Notes: generated by a model not told the origin, from the letters alone. 64,000 bases of DNA from Arion vulgaris (GCA_020796225.1 CM036754.1:42507779-42571778), one strand, 5' to 3'. Shown: positions 1 to 59,977, numbered from the stretch's first letter. Numbers and translations: made by a program.

Positions 1-122
1 GTACGCTTTTTATTTACTAGGTTAGCTTCTCTAGGCCCTACTTTAGTCACCTCTTACGACATGCCTTGTAGGTCGCAGTATTACTAATCTTTGCTTCCTT
101 GCAGCCCCGGCAACATCAATCA
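1..122 (-). mobile_element. SINE family N2, cut by window start
   Basis: The antisense strand shows the conserved core (GTCGTAAGAGG and its complement near 50-62), flanked by ACTAGGTTAGCTTC and the GCAGCCCCGGCAACA end. Same family as 12335, 15832, 28490, 38035, 41388 and 43107. Confidence 0.7.
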
Positions 123-504
123 TCAAAGATGACAAGATTTGTCAACCACACACTAAATTCATCAACCATACATCAGTCATAGATGTTAATCACATCAGTT
201 TCCCAAGCTCAGATATCTAAACAGTGAGATGTCATGAGCAGGATGTCCTCAAGAATGATCAAATTTTCTCATTTAATTTAGTCTACCTGGGACAGGTTTG
301 CATTATCAAGTTTGTGAAATGTGTTCAGAAGTCTGGGGACCATTTTGGCATGTGCATAGAACAATTCAGGCAGAGTTCATTTTGTGGAGATAGGATGTGC
401 AATCTCCATTGACCTGCTCTAGTCTAACAATAATCTTCTATTAACTTCTCTTAAAGTGCTTATTTATTTGATTCTCTAATAATATCTAAAAGGTCTAAAA
501 CTGA

Positions 505-727
505 CCTCATTGCACCTGGTTTTACCCCATATAATTCTGTCTTTCTCTGCACAAATGGCATGTACCTGTTGAGTGTATTGCATAAGCATAAACTGTGTAG
601 CTCCTGCAACAATCTTAGGTGTCACTGGAAAAAATGCACTTGTGAACAGAATGGTAGTCCGGATTCAAGCCATTGACCTTCGAAGTGTAAGCCTACGACG
701 TAACCACTTAGCCACAGAGTTCATCCT
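505..727 (-). mobile_element. tRNA-derived SINE family A
   Basis: Read on the minus strand it has an A-box-like gcTaagTGGttacg start and a B-box-like ggttGAATCC, then a conserved body ending in tggtgcaatgaagtca. Shared with 6818, 7066, 9758, 19950 and 30692. Confidence 0.7.
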
Positions 728-769
728 GTACAACTTTGTGTAATTTAATCTAAACCAGGTTTTTACTAT

Positions 770-1140
770 ATTTCATATCATCAAATAGCTTGTCCTGAAC
801 AGAACTTTGCTATCTAAACAGTCCTTTGGAATGTCTCTCTCTTATAGGCTCTGGTCTACATCTGTTACCTGCCTCTGCAGCCGTCATGTTCAAATCATCA
901 GTTACATCCTGAATCTATCATCTTAATAGCCTTCTCTACTTCTCTTTCGAATTCTCTTTCCGGGAAGCATCCTTTCATAATGCTCTTCTCCAAACCTTCA
1001 CGTCTCTTTATATATGTCCAAAATACTTCAATATTCTCATTCTTATTTGCAGCATCAGCCAGTTTTTCTTTGATTCTAGAGTCATTTCTGGGTAGATTTA
1101 TTTGTCTTTATTCCTACCAATCAATAAAAGTCTTTTAACT
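770..1140 (-). mobile_element. LINE fragment, reverse transcriptase 3' region (family L3)
   Basis: Minus-strand sequence matches the plus-strand copy at 26805-27445: a LKYFGHI-like region (KLADAANKNENIEVFW), then GGATGTAACTGATGATTTGAAC, and the same end near ATCAAATAGCTTGTCC. Frames are broken. Confidence 0.6.
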
Positions 1141-1262
1141 TTTTTTTTTATATTGACACAGCCCACTAGTAATAAATGAGAACAAACTATGAAAGTATTC
1201 CTTGTTTCTATTCTACATTCACAAAGAAATTGAAATGAACAAGCTCAGATGTATTTAATTAC

Positions 1263-48745
<47,483 letters not shown>

Positions 48746-48960
48746 TATGGCGTCTGTACCAGTATTATTTACGTCTCCTTTAGAAACATTTCAGTTGGCA
48801 TTAATCGTTGCCTTCTTCCCGCAACATTGACAGAGAAATTGTTTCGATCATGTGCGCATGCGCAGTGAAGAAATTCTATTCAATCGACGAAAAACGAATA
48901 ATATTATTTATCGCTGATAACGTGTAATATTCCTTTAAAATTGATATAAATATCGTACAA
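48746..48960 (-). promoter_or_regulatory. USP34 5' UTR and promoter region with a perfect NRF-1 palindrome
   Basis: The stretch directly upstream of the start codon is free of recognisable repeats. TGCGCATGCGCA at 48853-48864 exactly matches the NRF-1/erect-wing consensus, about 108 bp before the ATG. Such sites are typical of TATA-less housekeeping promoters. No TATA box or transcription start could be fixed. The repeat block begins at 48961. Confidence 0.6.
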
Positions 48961-49913
48961 CATACTGCATAACCAATACTCGAATTTAAATATAAATAAA
49001 GTGTTCTATCTGATAATAAATATGTAATACAATAGATTACTCCTACTTAAAGTTTGCAAGAAGTCGTAGTTTTTTATTTCTACAGATGCTGTGATGTGAG
49101 TTCTATTTTTATCTCTTGGACAGCGGCTTTGACAAGGGATTGACTCACGTCTTGCAGAGGGAATTTGGAAACGAAGTATCTTTCAACACAACATTTTAAA
49201 ATTCCAAGCAGCTTTCGCTCGAAAGGATGACGACGCTCGGGATTTTAGACGTTTGAAACGTCACTTGGCACTATCCTCTGCGGCACTAAAGGGTAAGGGC
49301 CCAACGCTGATCAAATAAAAAGGTCTCTTGATGGACAAAAGCTGGAAAAACAATGGATTGAATCAAACGTAAATAATCCCCTGTAAATTTTAAAATTCAC
49401 AAAAGATTATTTACTTTTAATTCGATATATTTTATCCGGGCAGCGACTTTCCAGTCTGCTCTTCTCGATTTTGAACTGCCAATAGTTCTTTTACGTGCTG
49501 AACTTGTTTGTTGTTTGTTTAGTAGGGATTAAAGCCTCTTTAAGCCGAGGCACGCCCCTTTCAACCTAAGGCGAACCTTTTATTGGTTATATCAGAGCGT
49601 GTAGGCCAACAAACATGAAAATAAGAATTAACTCCTTTCGGAGAATCCAACGCTGAACACGGGACCTACGTTTTATAGTCCGTCTCCGATAGGAAAAGGA
49701 ACTCGGTCTCACCTACACGGAGATCAAGGATCTCTGGCTCCACGAGGGAGCGAACCGAGTACCTTCGAAACGAGAGACGAGTACCTAACCTCTTCGTCAC
49801 AGAGACATCCTTCGGGTTGGGTGTTTTACCTTTGGAAATAAATGTAATAAAAGACTACAGTAACTAAAATCTATCTCATTAATATATAGCATGTGACGCC
49901 CTTGGAATACCAT
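48961..49913. repeat. Repeated block, copy 1 (includes a SINE family B copy)
   Basis: catactgcataaccaatact to cccttggaatacca, near-identical by eye to 58661-59463. Differs by a ~137-bp insert at about 49506-49640 flanked by gctgaac. No coding content seen. Confidence 0.9.
49438..49806 (-). mobile_element. SINE family B, carrying an insertion
   Basis: Minus strand head ctctgtgacgaagaggttag, B box gGTTCGCTCcc, body ending ccagtctgctcttctcgatt. Interrupted by the ~137-bp insert. Confidence 0.8.
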
Positions 49914-49985
49914 AATGGGATTTAAATCATGGGTTCCCATTCGAATGGCTCGCTGGTTGTGTTCGTAAGGACGCTCGTATGCTAG

Positions 49986-50152
49986 GAGTGGCGGCTCGTG
50001 ATCCTTTTTGTTGGTGGGGCCAGACAGATATTTTTGGAAGAATCATGGTTTCGGTTAGGACAGCTTTTAATGTATAAAATAATAAGTACACGTTACTCAA
50101 TATTTTTGGTGAAGCAGGGCCCTACTGGTCCTTAATGACGAGCCGCCCCTGG
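49986..50152. mobile_element. Possible hAT-type MITE
   Basis: Ends agtggcggctcgtgatcc and gacgagccgcccctg form imperfect terminal inverted repeats of the GGGGCGGCTCGT type seen in hAT elements. About 167 bp; no convincing 8-bp target duplication. Confidence 0.5.
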
Positions 50153-50164
50153 GTGTATGTATAT

Positions 50165-50252
50165 CTTGTAAAAATCCAAAGGAAATAATTTGCTTCCTAA
50201 CTTGCCCGCTGCGGAGGTTGAACATACTCCTGTTGCGAACATTGGAATTAAT
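50165..50252 (-). mobile_element. tRNA-like SINE family F, partial
   Basis: aaatccaaaggaaataattt gcttcctaacttgcc core recurs at 54238-54335; a B-box-like region reads on the minus strand. Confidence 0.45.
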
Positions 50253-50289
50253 AATATAAATGTTTAAGAATAATCCTGAGATGAATAGA

Positions 50290-51130
50290 TGAATAACCAT
50301 TCTCGCCTGCGCCTTGGTGGGGCCCACTATGGCATCGCCAACGTGCGTGCTAGCTCTGCCCTGGCGTCTGGTCACCATCAGTTCTCGACGTACTCACATT
50401 TTTCGTCCCTTCCGTATCGTGCTACCATTTGCTTGGAATTTCGCCGCCTGTGACTCAACCTGGTCTCCCACCCCTGTGATGAGGTCACGGGTCTCGCCAC
50501 CTGAGGGCCCACCCGTGCATCTCTCGCATACGTGCACGCTCTGCCCTGGTGCCTACCTCACCATTTCCGTCAATTCCCACCGTGGACACACGCGCAGCTC
50601 AACTCGACTCCCAGCATGCTCATTGGCTCAAGAGAGAGGGTTTAAGAGAGAGTATGCGCGGGCTCCGAATTTCGCCACACGCGGGTCAACGTCTTTTCGA
50701 TGGATTTGAGTCGTGCCCCCATCTCTGTGATAGGGGCCAGAGTTTTGACCTATGTGGACCAGCGTGCGGCTCAATTCGACACCCAGCATACTCATCGGCT
50801 CAAGAGAGAGCATGCGCGAGCTCCGAGTTTCGCCCCACGCGGTTTCACGTTCATCTTTCCAGCTTTTTCCATCGGCCGGGAGAGGCGAGCATTAATAGTC
50901 ACTCTGGGAGTTCGCTCGTCTGTGTTGCGAACGGATCCCATCTAGCGTGACTACCTTTGCATCTCTACTTGCCCCGGAGTAGCTCTCCCACGGCACCTGC
51001 CCTCTTAGCCAGACCGGAACTACCGTCTGTTACCAGGGTCACCACGTGGAGGTGAGGACAAGGGATTAGTGCCAGCTCACTAATCTGGCGCGCCGTTCTT
51101 TCCTTGTGCCTTTGACTCCGAATGTGCCAG
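50290..51130. repeat. GC- and CpG-rich block with two ~172-bp tandem units
   Basis: Composition stands out sharply from its AT-rich surroundings. ggctcaagagagag starts at 50625 and 50797, followed by atgcgcgRgctccgaRtttcg. Long ORFs here reflect composition and show no domain. Origin unknown. Confidence 0.6.
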
Positions 51131-51337
51131 GACATTGACCACGGAGAAGAGTGGATACCAATACCCACTGAACACCCAAAAAAATTCCTTTGTAGTAGTC
51201 ACCACGATAAACAAACCAAGTCGAGATTCGCTGCTCACAATAGTCAACGCAGAAGTTGAAGCAGTAATTTTCACTGACGATTGGAACCAATTGCTAGCAA
51301 CGAACCGCATCTCATGGAGCTCTAAAACCTCTGCCCT

Positions 51338-51574
51338 ATGCGCCTCCTTTGGCGCGAAATGAACACACTAACTATAAAAATGACTATATTGAAAACTGTA
51401 GTAGGAGTAGTGAAATATACTCTAAAACCGTGGAAGATAGCACAGTTCTTTTTTGCTATTCCAGCACACAATACTTCGGTAGAAAGACTATTTTCTTTAA
51501 TACACGCTCAATGGACCAATGAGAGAAATCGTTTTAGTGTGGATTCATTCGTCAATATCACTTGTAAAATTTAA
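51338..51574 (+). pseudogene. hAT-family transposase C-terminal dimerisation fragment
   Basis: Plus-strand ORF ends QFFFAIPAHNTSVERLFSLI then HAQWTNERNRFSVDSF. The pattern A-x-N/T-S-x-E-R-x-FS-x-x and the following helix are the hAT dimerisation domain. No DDE or BED domain upstream, so only the C-terminus survives. Confidence 0.8.
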
Positions 51575-51835
51575 TTTCAAACATGTCACATGCATGCAGC
51601 TTAATGGAGATTTGATGAAAAGAAAGACATTCTAAAAAGATCAGGTCATCAGAAAAATAAATATGGAACACAATTTAAATAGAATTTAATGTTAGAGGTG
51701 ACCTCATTTTGGAAGATGAAAATATGGCAACCCTATGATAATATATACAGTCGATCTAGTTGTAAGAGCTTGCAAGTTTGTGAATAGACCATTACTAACT
51801 AAAACATCGTGACAGTTCGATGTACTTCAAAAAGT

Positions 51836-52505
<670 letters not shown>

Positions 52506-52534
52506 GAAAGAGAGGTTCTGCTGTAATTGATATA

Positions 52535-52997
52535 TTGGTTGATTGATTGGATTGATTGGATTGATTGATAGGACGGAGCATCATTATTGCACTTCGGTAA
52601 GTAGCCATGTGTGCTCCGATCTCTTTCTTACACAAAAGGTATCAGCGGCAGTGCACGAACTCTGTAGCACCACCGAGTGTCCCTTATGTAATTTTGAAGA
52701 TTGATAAAAATATTATGTAGGAATTGTTTTTTATTTGTGATCTTTTTTAAATTTAACTTTCTCCGGGCAGTGGCTTTCGAGCTTGCTCTTCTCGATTTTG
52801 AACTGCCATGGGTACTTTTACATGCTCAAATTGAAAACGGACCTTTGTTTTATCGTCCGTCTCCGATAGGACTATGAACTCTATCTCACCTATACTGAGA
52901 TCAGGATCTCTTAAAAATATCCAGATGGCTCCAGGAGGGAGCGAACCTGTTACCTTGACACAAGAGACGAGCACCTAACCTCTGCACCACAGAAACC
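52535..52997 (-). mobile_element. tRNA-derived SINE family B, full length
   Basis: Starts with (ATTG)n at 52537-52568 and ends with the tRNA-like head ggtttctgtggtgcagaggt on the minus strand. Body matches 32119-32542. Confidence 0.85.
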
Positions 52998-53174
52998 CTT
53001 GCATGATGAGGATATGTACAGTCAATATAGTGCACTAAGATCAAGTGGTAAGAGCCTGATAGTTAAAGAATACACCATTACTAAGTAAAACATACTGACA
53101 CGTCCAAGTACATTAACCCATTCAGGCTGCTGAGCCGATATACTGGTTTGTAGTATTTGTTAAGATGACACAAA

Positions 53175-53485
53175 GCTACTTTCTTTCTTTCTCGAATCCT
53201 GTTGCCTCACAGCGTCAGGTCAAGAAGAGATTTCTAAAAGGGGTCCTTGTATGCGCTTCGTAGATAGTCTCTTTCATCGCCTCTGTTATCTCTTAGGTCC
53301 ATCTTTTGCGTGCCGGCCTTTTGCTTTGTACCCATTGTATGGGAGCATCATTGCTCTTTGAGGTGCACTGTCTGTTGGTAATCTGCTTACGTGGCCGAAC
53401 CATTTAATTTGTTGTTTCTTGATGAAGTCTAGTACTGATGTTGCACCCATTTTTTTCCCTGATGTCTTCATTTCTAAGTATATGT
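53175..53485 (-). mobile_element. LINE reverse transcriptase C-terminal fragment
   Basis: Minus strand reads VLDFIKKQQIKWFGHVSRLP then TDSAPQRAMML and GRHAKDGPKR. Abuts the RH fragment at 53520; different family. Confidence 0.7.
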
Positions 53486-53519
53486 CGGTATAAATTGCAA
53501 TATAAATGCATCCGGTAAA

Positions 53520-54145
53520 CACAAATAACGGAGTGAAAGGGTTAAAACGGTTTTGAACATCGGAAATCGTGGCATCAGTTATCAGAGGACTATCATCATA
53601 GCACTCCGGAAATGTCCATAGGTGCTCCGATCTCCGCCTCAGCAGATCCAGCAGCGTCCAGCGGTCCAACACGCCAGTTCGATGTTGATTAATCAGTCTC
53701 TTTGCATATTTGGTATGCCGTTCTTTACGGCTGCACCAATCTTGACAGCTATCTCTCTCAATCTGGTCTGCGAGTGGGACTCGCAACCTGAAACTCTTCT
53801 GTTCGAAAAGACTCTCTCAGTGCGTTAAGAATGTCATTTCGGTCCATTGCACTCCCATCGAATACAGTGGCCATGCCAGCCAATCTGTCAGCTCGTTCAT
53901 TACCCCTGACTCCTGCGTGTCCAGGGACATAAATGAATGTTATTTCTTTGATCCCTGTCTGTGCCAGTACCTTCACCCAGTTCCGTCTCACCATTCCTGT
54001 TTCAACTGTACGAATCATACTCATGGAGTCACTGAGTATAAAAACACGAGCGAAGTCATGAGATGCCAACCACGTCAGCGCCTCTGTAACCACACGTACC
54101 TCCATTGTGGCATATCCTTTACATGACGTCACCATCAACCACAGT
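53520..54145 (-). mobile_element. LINE RNase H domain, best-preserved copy (family RH)
   Basis: Open for 126 codons on the minus strand: ATMEVRVVTEALTWLASH, FILSDSMSMIRTVETG, IYVPGHAGVRGNERADRLAG. The E, D and final D motifs of RNase HI are intact. Then a shift leads into WTLLDLLRRRSEHLWTFPEC. 5' reverse transcriptase is absent. Confidence 0.85.
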
Positions 54146-54237
54146 AAACTAGGTGTCGAATTTTTTTCTAGACATCACTTATACGTTCAGTAGTTTACCA
54201 TTGCTTTCTGAACACTGAGATCTATTTTTACCGTTTG

Positions 54238-54340
54238 TAAAAATCCAAGGGAAATAATTTGCTTCCAAACTTGCCGCCGCGTAGTTTGAACCAGGTATGC
54301 TTGACTTGTGATCGGCGCACTACCGCAGAGTATTATACAG
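54238..54340 (-). mobile_element. tRNA-derived SINE family F
   Basis: Minus strand: CTCTGCGGTAGTGCGCCGAT (A-box region) and TGGTTCAAACTACGCGGCGG (B box), then a caagtttggaagcaaattat body. Confidence 0.6.
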
Positions 54341-54604
54341 GGTGTTCAACTTAAAAGCAGCATGTGAATGGAGCTAATCTGGCATATATGTATGGAAATG
54401 GGAAGATTCAGTTATGACGTAGTATAGGTCAAGGTTGTGTGATGGTGTGTAATTGAAGTGCGGGAAAGGGGCGATGAACAAATGTGACGTAGGACAAGCT
54501 AGTCAGAACCGGTTTAAATAGTAAATAGACGAGATGCAATGCGTACCTGGCAAATTCTATTTATCACTGGGGCTGCTTTTAAGTTGAACATTTGTATAAC
54601 GGTA

Positions 54605-55235
54605 TAACGTACAGTATTAATAATAATAATTCCTCTCGTACCGTTATATGTTACATAGGGCCTGCAAGTAATTTCTCCATACCGCTCTATCCTGGGCAAC
54701 TCGCTCAATCTCCTCCATGGAACTGAGACCGATATTTCCTGCCTCTCTCAGCAAAGTTCGCTTCAGGGTCTCCTTAGGTCGACCTCTCTTTCTTGAGCCC
54801 TTTGCATCCCACTTCAATGCCTGCTTTGATATTCTTTGATCATTTCTCCTCAAGGTATGCCCAACATATCTCCATCTTCTCTTTCTTATAACAGTTGCCA
54901 CTAGTGGTTGACCAGACATGTCTCTGATTTCATCACTTCTCCTGAATTCGTTCCATTTTATATTCATTATTTTTCGCAGACATCTATTTTCAAATGCATT
55001 CAACTTGCTTTCTATATCTTTAGTCATTTTCCAACTCTCGCTGGCATATGTTAGGATTGATACAACATTTGAATTGAAAATTCGTAATTTAGTTTTAATA
55101 TTATATAACTTGCAGTTCCATATTTTATTTAGACTTTTAAAAACTCTGCCAATGCCGGTTCCAAGCCCGGATGAGGACTTGTGCGTGAGGGCAGCTACCT
55201 CATCACAAAAAATTGACATAGATACAGAAACTTGT
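54605..55235 (-). mobile_element. LINE reverse transcriptase C-terminal fragment, best copy of family K
   Basis: Minus strand open for 191 codons: DEVAALTHKSSSGLGTGIGR, IKTKLRIFNSNVVSILTYAS, LNAFENRCLRKIMNIKWNEF, RKRRWRYVGHTLRR and YLQALCNI. Thumb and C-terminal tail; the catalytic palm is missing. Confidence 0.85.
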
Positions 55236-55244
55236 AAGAAAGAA

Positions 55245-55785
55245 AGTACAGTATTAACTTTGTTTTAATAAAAATAAGCCACAATCATCCGATGTCTTTA
55301 ACTAAATTTGACAAGTTATGTTAAGTAAGTAAGTAAGGTAAGATTTTTTTTTGTTCATTAAATTGTTTCATTTCATTTTGTTGTACAATGTTCATTTTAT
55401 TAATGCATACGAAGGTTTCTCAATCGAGTTGCCCTCGCTGAGATGCATTCATTGCTCTCAACTCGACAACGAATATCGGGCCTACACATTTAAATATAAA
55501 CTATTAACTTATGTATCCTCATTCAGGAGAAATATTCTCATTTATGGGTTGTTATTACAAAATTAATAACAGTTATTTTAATACCAGTGCATATATTAAT
55601 ATAAAACAGAGAGAACTTGTAAAGAAAATAATTTATATTTTTATCTATTCCATATTTATTTAGTTATACCTGTCAAATACAATTATTATGATTTTTGGTA
55701 TAATATACCATAAAACAAAAGTTGTCTCCTTGAACGAACTAATCCTTACATGATTATGCCCCATTTTATCTAGATCGTCAAACAT
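55245..55785. repeat. Repeat X, copy b, left part
   Basis: ctttgttttaataaaaataag to gattatgccccattttatct; resumes at 56569 after the LINE insertion. Confidence 0.7.
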
Positions 55786-55789
55786 AGAC

Positions 55790-56568
55790 TCTGAGGTCAA
55801 CAACAGGACATCCAAAGCCAGTACTGCGTTCGGAAGGCTACGTGTCACTGTGTGCTAGCGGAAGGGGATAAGCATAGCCAGAAAGCTGGAAGTTTAACAA
55901 CCCATAATGATAACCACACTGCTCTACGTAAGCGAGACATGGACAGTGCATAACAGACACGCAAGAAAACTGGACCACTTCCACACAAGCTGTCTACGCA
56001 GAATACTAAAATAAACTGGCAGGACAAAATTCCAAATAGCGAAGTCCTAACAAGAGCAAATATTCCAAATGTCAACACCCTGTTGCAGAAGGTCCAAATT
56101 AGATGGGCCGATCACGTTGCTCGGATGCCTGATAAAGGCATCCCAAAACAGTTGATGTATGGCGAACTTTAAGGAGGCAGACGTTCTGCTGGAGGACAGA
56201 AAAAACTCTTTAAATAAAGACACACTTAAAGTGTCTTTGAAATGTTTCGAGATAGATACCACGTGCTGGGAATCCAAATGCAAGATCGCCAAATGTGGCG
56301 CTGTAACAACACAAGAAGAACAAGCATAGCTGAGAATCATCGTGCCGTTGAGGCACAGAGAAAACCATCTGCGCGAAAAGACAGAATACACAACATCCAC
56401 ATGTCTGACCTTGATCATGTATGCCCCACCTGTGGTAGGGGATTGTATTCTAGGATTGGACTCTACAGTTACCTCCGCACACACCAAAGAGGTGCAGAAG
56501 CACACGTCTAAGATTGTTGTCCTTATCGCTTGCGATGGATGGCCATTATTATTATTATTATTATTATA
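55790..56568 (+). mobile_element. LINE 3' fragment with C2H2 finger (family ZF), (ATT)n tail
   Basis: Encodes ETWTVHNRHARKLDHFHTSC (near 55945), WADHVARMPDKGIPKQLMYG (56105) and finger CPTCGRGLYSRIGLYSYLRT (56420). Ends in (ATT)n at 56549-56568. Second copy of the family at 3740. Confidence 0.8.
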
Positions 56569-56660
56569 TCGAGCGAAATGTATAATTTTCATGCGTTTTT
56601 TGGTGCATTGAAAATTACCGTAATTCCTCAAAAAGAAAACTGTCACGTTCAAGTTTTGAT
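56569..56660. repeat. Repeat X, copy b, right part
   Basis: atcgagcgaaatgtataatt through gaaaactgtcacg; continues 55245-55785. Confidence 0.7.
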
Positions 56661-58369
56661 TCAATCTTTTGACTTTCCATAATTTGTTGAACATGGCGAA
56701 AGTTTAACGTATTTACTTGATTTTTATCAATGGGTTCCGTGACAATTGCTCCCATGATAACGGTTCACGTGCCAACTGCATATATAGGCAATTTCACACA
56801 TAGACAATTGAACACATGACAATTGCGAACATATAGAACTGAACATGGAAAAATATTGTTGTGTTTTAATATGAGATGAAGCACGATAAATAGACAAGTG
56901 ACGCTAACATTTGGCCATTGAATTAATGATATTCATCAGAAGATGAGAAATCTGAAGCGGAGATGTAAAATGTAGCAAACTATAGCCGAACATTGATATG
57001 AATTTACGTTTTCGCCACTAGACTTAATGCGAAACTGAAACTAACATTGTTGTTTGTTATTGACCGTAGCGGATTCTGTGACAATAACTTGTTGGTTTGT
57101 TAAACAAATTAGCAATGTTGATGAATTATATTTTTGTTAAATGCTAGAAAAAATAAGTTATTCATCTTTAACTTAACAACTGATTGCTAGGACAAGGCTT
57201 TAATTTGTTGTTCGAGATACAATGTTTTGTTTACGCTTATTGTTGTAGTTGTTAGAGTTAGATCTTGTTTACTAATACTTCTACATTTTTGTGATTTTCT
57301 AGTAGGATATAAATGAAAGTTTGTACAGGCTGTCTGATTGTTAAAATTATTTATTTATTCATTTATGCTAACAATTCTATTTGTTTCTATTGTTTGTCAA
57401 GCCCTGTAGGAAGTAACCAGTCATACGACAGCCTTGAAAGTGATCCATAGGATAGGCTATATCACCCACTTTTCGACCAGCAAGGTACCCTAGTCTGCAT
57501 CTGCCAGATATCATAACAAAGAAATAAACAATCGGAAGTATCTCATCACTCCAAAGTAATTTTTATAGTGAAGTATATGGTAGTTTTTCTCATCTCACAA
57601 TATGGAAAAAGATGTGATTGATAAGTGCATTATGACTTGTTTTAATGTATGTTAAATGGACACGTCACACTGTGTGCTCATGTTATTCATAGTGTCCTAG
57701 CTGCTTTTCCATGCATTTTATAAAAGTAGCCTGCATGTTTTGTATATAAATTCCTAGTCAATGTATCTTCACTAAAATAATTTCACAACCTTCTTTTATG
57801 CATCTACAGTCAGTTTCTGCAAGCTGTATTTTTGCACAGAATTGTTGCGGCAGATGTGCAATTTTACAAACCAGCAATCAGCTGCAACAGGGCACACAAG
57901 TACATCTTATGGATGATGGGCACACCTAAATAAAGAACTATACAAATTGTTTGGTCTGCACATGTACATGAGTATAGTGAAGGCTCCAAATGCAGAATTA
58001 TATTGGTCTAGTAAGCAGCTCTTACGTGACATGTGGGCCAGAGGTTTTACCCCTATCAAAATAACTCGAGCATTTGTGAAAATCTCCCATCTGAAACTGA
58101 GCTAGCTGATGACAAGCTAAAATTAAGTTTCTATCGTGCATGATTATCTTGCATTAGTACCTATACCGATATGATTATCTTAGAATGAAATGTATGAAGT
58201 TTTGGCAGCCGCATGTGTGTATTAGCATAGTTGAGAGAATGGTTAGGAATAAGGGAAGATATGGGTTTAGAGTTTAGACAGTACATCAAGGATAAGCCAA
58301 CTATGTTGGGGATGCAATTATAGGTGGTTAAAGATTCAATAATGGGATATCCTTACATATGATTTTGAT
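56661..58369. other. 1.7 kb without recognised gene or element
   Basis: AT-rich on both strands; no exon, domain or repeat family recognised. It is the longest apparently unique stretch right of USP34. Confidence 0.4.
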
Positions 58370-58660
58370 GTTTATACTGGAAAAGATGCAGCTAACTCAA
58401 CTCAAGGATTGGGATATGTTGATGTTTATACTCGGAAAGATGCAGCTCGCTCAAGGATTGGTTTATGATGTTGTTTATACCGGGAAAGTTGCAGCTCACT
58501 CAAGGATTGGGATATGATAATGTTATACTTGGAAAGATGCAGTTCGCTCAAGGATTGGGATATTATGTTGTTTATACTGGGAAAGACACAGCCCACTCAA
58601 CTCAAGGATTTGGATATGATGGGAAAGATGCAGCTTGCTCAACTCAAGGATTGGGATATA
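58370..58660 (+). repeat. Minisatellite of about 55-65 bp units, five to six copies
   Basis: Unit resembles gtttatactgggaaagatgc then agctcgctcaaggattgg gatatgatg. Units differ in length, and part is open (LQLTQGLGYDNVILGKMQFA), but no start context or conservation supports a gene. Confidence 0.85.
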
Positions 58661-59463
58661 CATACTGCATAACCAATACTCGAATTTAAATATAAATAGT
58701 GTTCTATCTGATAATAAATATGCAATACAATAGATTACTCCTACTTAAAGTTTGCAAGAAGTCGTAGTTTTTTATTTCTACAGATGCTGTGATGTGAGTT
58801 CTATTTTTATCTCTTGGACAGCGGCTTTGACAAGGGATTGACTCACGTCTTGCAGAGAAAATTTGGAAATGAAGTATCTTTCAACACAACATTTTACAAT
58901 TCCAAGCAGCTTTCACTCGAAAGGATGACGACGCTCGGGATTTTACACGTTTGAAACGTCACTTGGCACCATCCTCTGTGGCGCTAAAGGGTAAGGGCCC
59001 AACACTGATCAAAAAAGTCTCTTGATGGACACAAACAATGGATTGAATCAAACGTAAATAATCTTCTGTAAATTTTAAAATTCACAAAAGATTATTTTTG
59101 ATTCAATATATTTTATCCGGGCAGCGACTTTCCAGTCTGCTCTTCTCGATTTTGAACTGCCAATGGTTCTTTTACGTGCTGAACTTGAACACGGGACCTA
59201 CGTTTTATAGTCCGTCTCCGATAGGAAAAGGAACTCGGTCTCACCTACACGGAGATCAAGGATCTCTGGAAAAATAGCCCAATGGCTCCACGAGGGAGCG
59301 AACCGAGTACCTTCGGAACGAGAGACGAGTACCTAACCTCTTCGTCACAGAGACATCCTTCGGGTTGGGTGTTTTACCTTTGGAAATAAATGTAATAAAA
59401 GATTACAGTAACTGTAAAATCTATCTCATTAATATATAGCATGTGACGCCCTTGGAATACCAA
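58661..59463. repeat. Repeated block, copy 2
   Basis: Near-identical to 48961-49913 and in the same orientation, without the ~137-bp insert. Includes SINE B head at 59103-59352. Confidence 0.9.
59103..59352 (-). mobile_element. SINE family B within repeated block copy 2
   Basis: Same element as 49438-49806 without the insert. Confidence 0.8.
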
Positions 59464-59599
59464 AATATGCTCTCCATTCGTCTGTGGTACTATAATTGTT
59501 TTTATTGCTAATGTTTTGCCTTTATTTCAATTTTAAAAGTTTAGGACCTATTAATTATGCTTATCCGATGTCACAATTTGGCTTTTTTTTTTTGCCCTT

Positions 59600-59977
59600 T
59601 ACTTAAGCTTAAGATTTTATTTTTGTTCAATGTAATGTCTGCCAGATCATTCAGTGATATCAATATGACAACGTCTTCGGCCTCTAAATATAAGAGCATA
59701 TATTTTAATCTATGTATCATCATTCAGAAGAAATATTAGCATATATGGTCTGCTTGTGTAGAGGTAATAAGACTGGTTATAATATCTATGCACATATTAA
59801 CATGAAACAATTAAAACTAATAAGTAAAATTATATATTTATATATATTGCATACGTATTTAATTATACATTACAAATATAATTATTATGTTCTTTGGTAT
59901 AACATCCCACAAAAACCTAAAGTTGTCTCCCTTGTACTTAATAATCCTTACACTATTATGTCCCGTTATTGATATTA
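59600..59977. repeat. Repeat X, copy c, left part
   Basis: ctttggtataacatcccaca to tgtcccgttattgatat; right part is 63518-63600, split by the transposon. Confidence 0.75.

Noticed and set aside
50314..50950. Overlapping ORFs of 131 and 133 codons
   Set aside because: GC-rich tandem sequence with few stops; no domain, no splice or start context.
58465..58689. Repeat-protein gene from the minisatellite ORF
   Set aside because: Units vary in length and frame, and the ORF runs into the neighbouring repeated block.
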